This document shows, one piece after another, positions 7,490 to 7,855 of a stretch of 7,855 bases of DNA. A program made the position numbers and the translations under genes. Source of the stretch: Crocinitomicaceae bacterium (GTDB lineage: Bacteria; Bacteroidota; Bacteroidia; Flavobacteriales_G; Salibacteraceae); contig JAAZVO010000117.1 in assembly GCA_018623405.1 (NCBI GenBank), forward strand, positions 1-7,855, read 5' to 3'. The notes beneath the pieces were generated by a model. The model was not told the origin of the DNA, searched no databases, and saw nothing but the letters and a program-made list of their open reading frames with translations. Within the stretch, counting starts at the first letter, position 1, and each line of letters begins with the position of its first letter.

Positions 7490-7855
7490 TCCTTGAGGCA
7501 ACGCACAGAGTACCCGCGTGCCCGTTTGCTGGTGCTCATGAAGGCATAGCTGCTGAAGAAGTAGAGGTAGCGCGAATCGGTACTGCTAACCGTACTGCTC
7601 CAATAGAAGCTGCGCGTCCCGACACTGAAGAGCGAACCATCGCTGAGGTTGCGGTCACCCGCCAAAGGCAATTTTAAAGGGGAAGCAAAGGCTCCTGCGC
7701 TGTTGCTGCTGCTCCAACTTAAGCGTTCCGCATTTAATTCTGTTTCCGTAGGTAAGCGGTAACCACTTGGGCAAGGGTTGTTTACGCCATTTACACCCTG
7801 CCATAAATTGGTGTTTTGGGGACTACGCCAATCGTATGGAGAGGAATTTGTAGTA
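7486..7855 (-). CDS. FISUMP (Fib_succ_major, TIGR02145-type) domain protein, C-terminal part
   Basis: The frame is open to the right edge, so the 5' part lies outside the window; 122 residues are visible, ending at TGA (7488-7486). They carry the hallmark order of the Fibrobacter succinogenes major paralogous domain: YDWRSPQNTNLWQG (residues 7-20), NNPCPSGYRLPTETEL (25-40), W/S-rich and AGAFASPLKLPLAGDR (53-68), GSLFSVGT (73-80), FYWSSTV (93-99), SSYAFM (111-116) and the terminal RARGYSVRCLKD. The fold is C-type-lectin-like; C28 and C119 probably form its disulfide. Full-length members are usually secreted lipoproteins or surface proteins; here the N-terminus cannot be judged. The last 50 codons are visibly richer in GC than the neighbouring AT-rich DNA and their variable positions use mostly NNC/NNT codons (see findings). 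Two hairpin terminators follow. Confidence 0.93.
   Translation of the reverse strand, partial: TTNSSPYDWRSPQNTNLWQGVNGVNNPCPSGYRLPTETELNAERLSWSSSNSAGAFASPLKLPLAGDRNLSDGSLFSVGTRSFYWSSTVSSTDSRYLYFFSSYAFMSTSKRARGYSVRCLKD
7489..7638 (-). other. Candidate DGR-type variable region at the 3' end of the FISUMP gene
   Basis: The last 50 codons alternate residues constant in FISUMP C-termini (GS, VG, YWSST, T, R, L, F, SS, A, M, RA, G, SVRCLKD) with single exposed positions. From YWSST onward I count 15 such positions, filled by S, S, D, S, Y, Y, F, Y, F, S, T, S, K, R, Y. Thirteen of their codons end in C or T (AGC, TAC, TTC, ACC, CGC and so on), as expected if AAC/AAT template codons had been mutated at A. 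That no template repeat or reverse transcriptase is in the window leaves this unproven; ordinary paralog divergence could look alike. Confidence 0.35.

Noticed and set aside
7483..7677. 64-codon + strand frame antisense to the FISUMP gene
   Set aside because: It is the complement of a clearly coding domain (YWSST…SVRCLKD); its Ala/Glu/Thr-rich product is a codon-bias shadow.

Overview
The window comes from a member of the Bacteroidota. The evidence is a large secreted protein ending in a type IX secretion (T9SS) type A sorting domain, SprB-type and Ig-like repeats with the NGC-x-D signature, a membrane-anchored M23 peptidase of the kind that carries a '(K)NKFRLVVxNDDTFEE' N-terminus, a FISUMP-domain protein, AT-rich DNA, and little sign of Shine-Dalgarno sequences. 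I cannot place it to genus.

Left side, + strand (1-1342): the 3' part of an M23/LytM murein peptidase gene whose start lies left of the window, joined by a TAATG stop/start overlap to a complete RNase HI gene (rnhA). Everything to the right is on the - strand. rnhA converges on the next gene, and the two TAG stops share one palindromic CTAG.

Middle, - strand (5805 to 1339): a 158-residue orphan protein of unknown function, then after 15 bases a 1324-residue secreted repeat protein. The latter has a signal peptide, thirteen consecutive modules of about 75 residues each holding a cysteine pair 45-53 residues apart, two fibronectin-like modules and a T9SS C-terminal domain. It is probably a cell-surface or adhesin-like protein.

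Right side, - strand (7855 to 5849): the C-terminal 122 residues of a FISUMP (Fib_succ_major, C-type-lectin-like) protein, followed by two tandem hairpin terminators and a low-complexity stretch with a possible micro-gene remnant. Next comes a decayed gene for an exported tetratricopeptide-repeat (TPR) protein with a C-terminal coiled coil and membrane segments. Read across its defects it gives one continuous 448-codon product. The defects are two in-frame stop sites (one single TAA, one TAATAA) and three single-base frameshifts, all in homopolymers and all of the same sign.

The most interesting leads are the FISUMP C-terminus, whose pattern of constant and variable residues with NNC/NNT codons resembles the variable region of a diversity-generating retroelement (DGR) target, and the TPR pseudogene. 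No reverse transcriptase, template repeat, CRISPR array, tRNA, rRNA or transposase was seen in the window.
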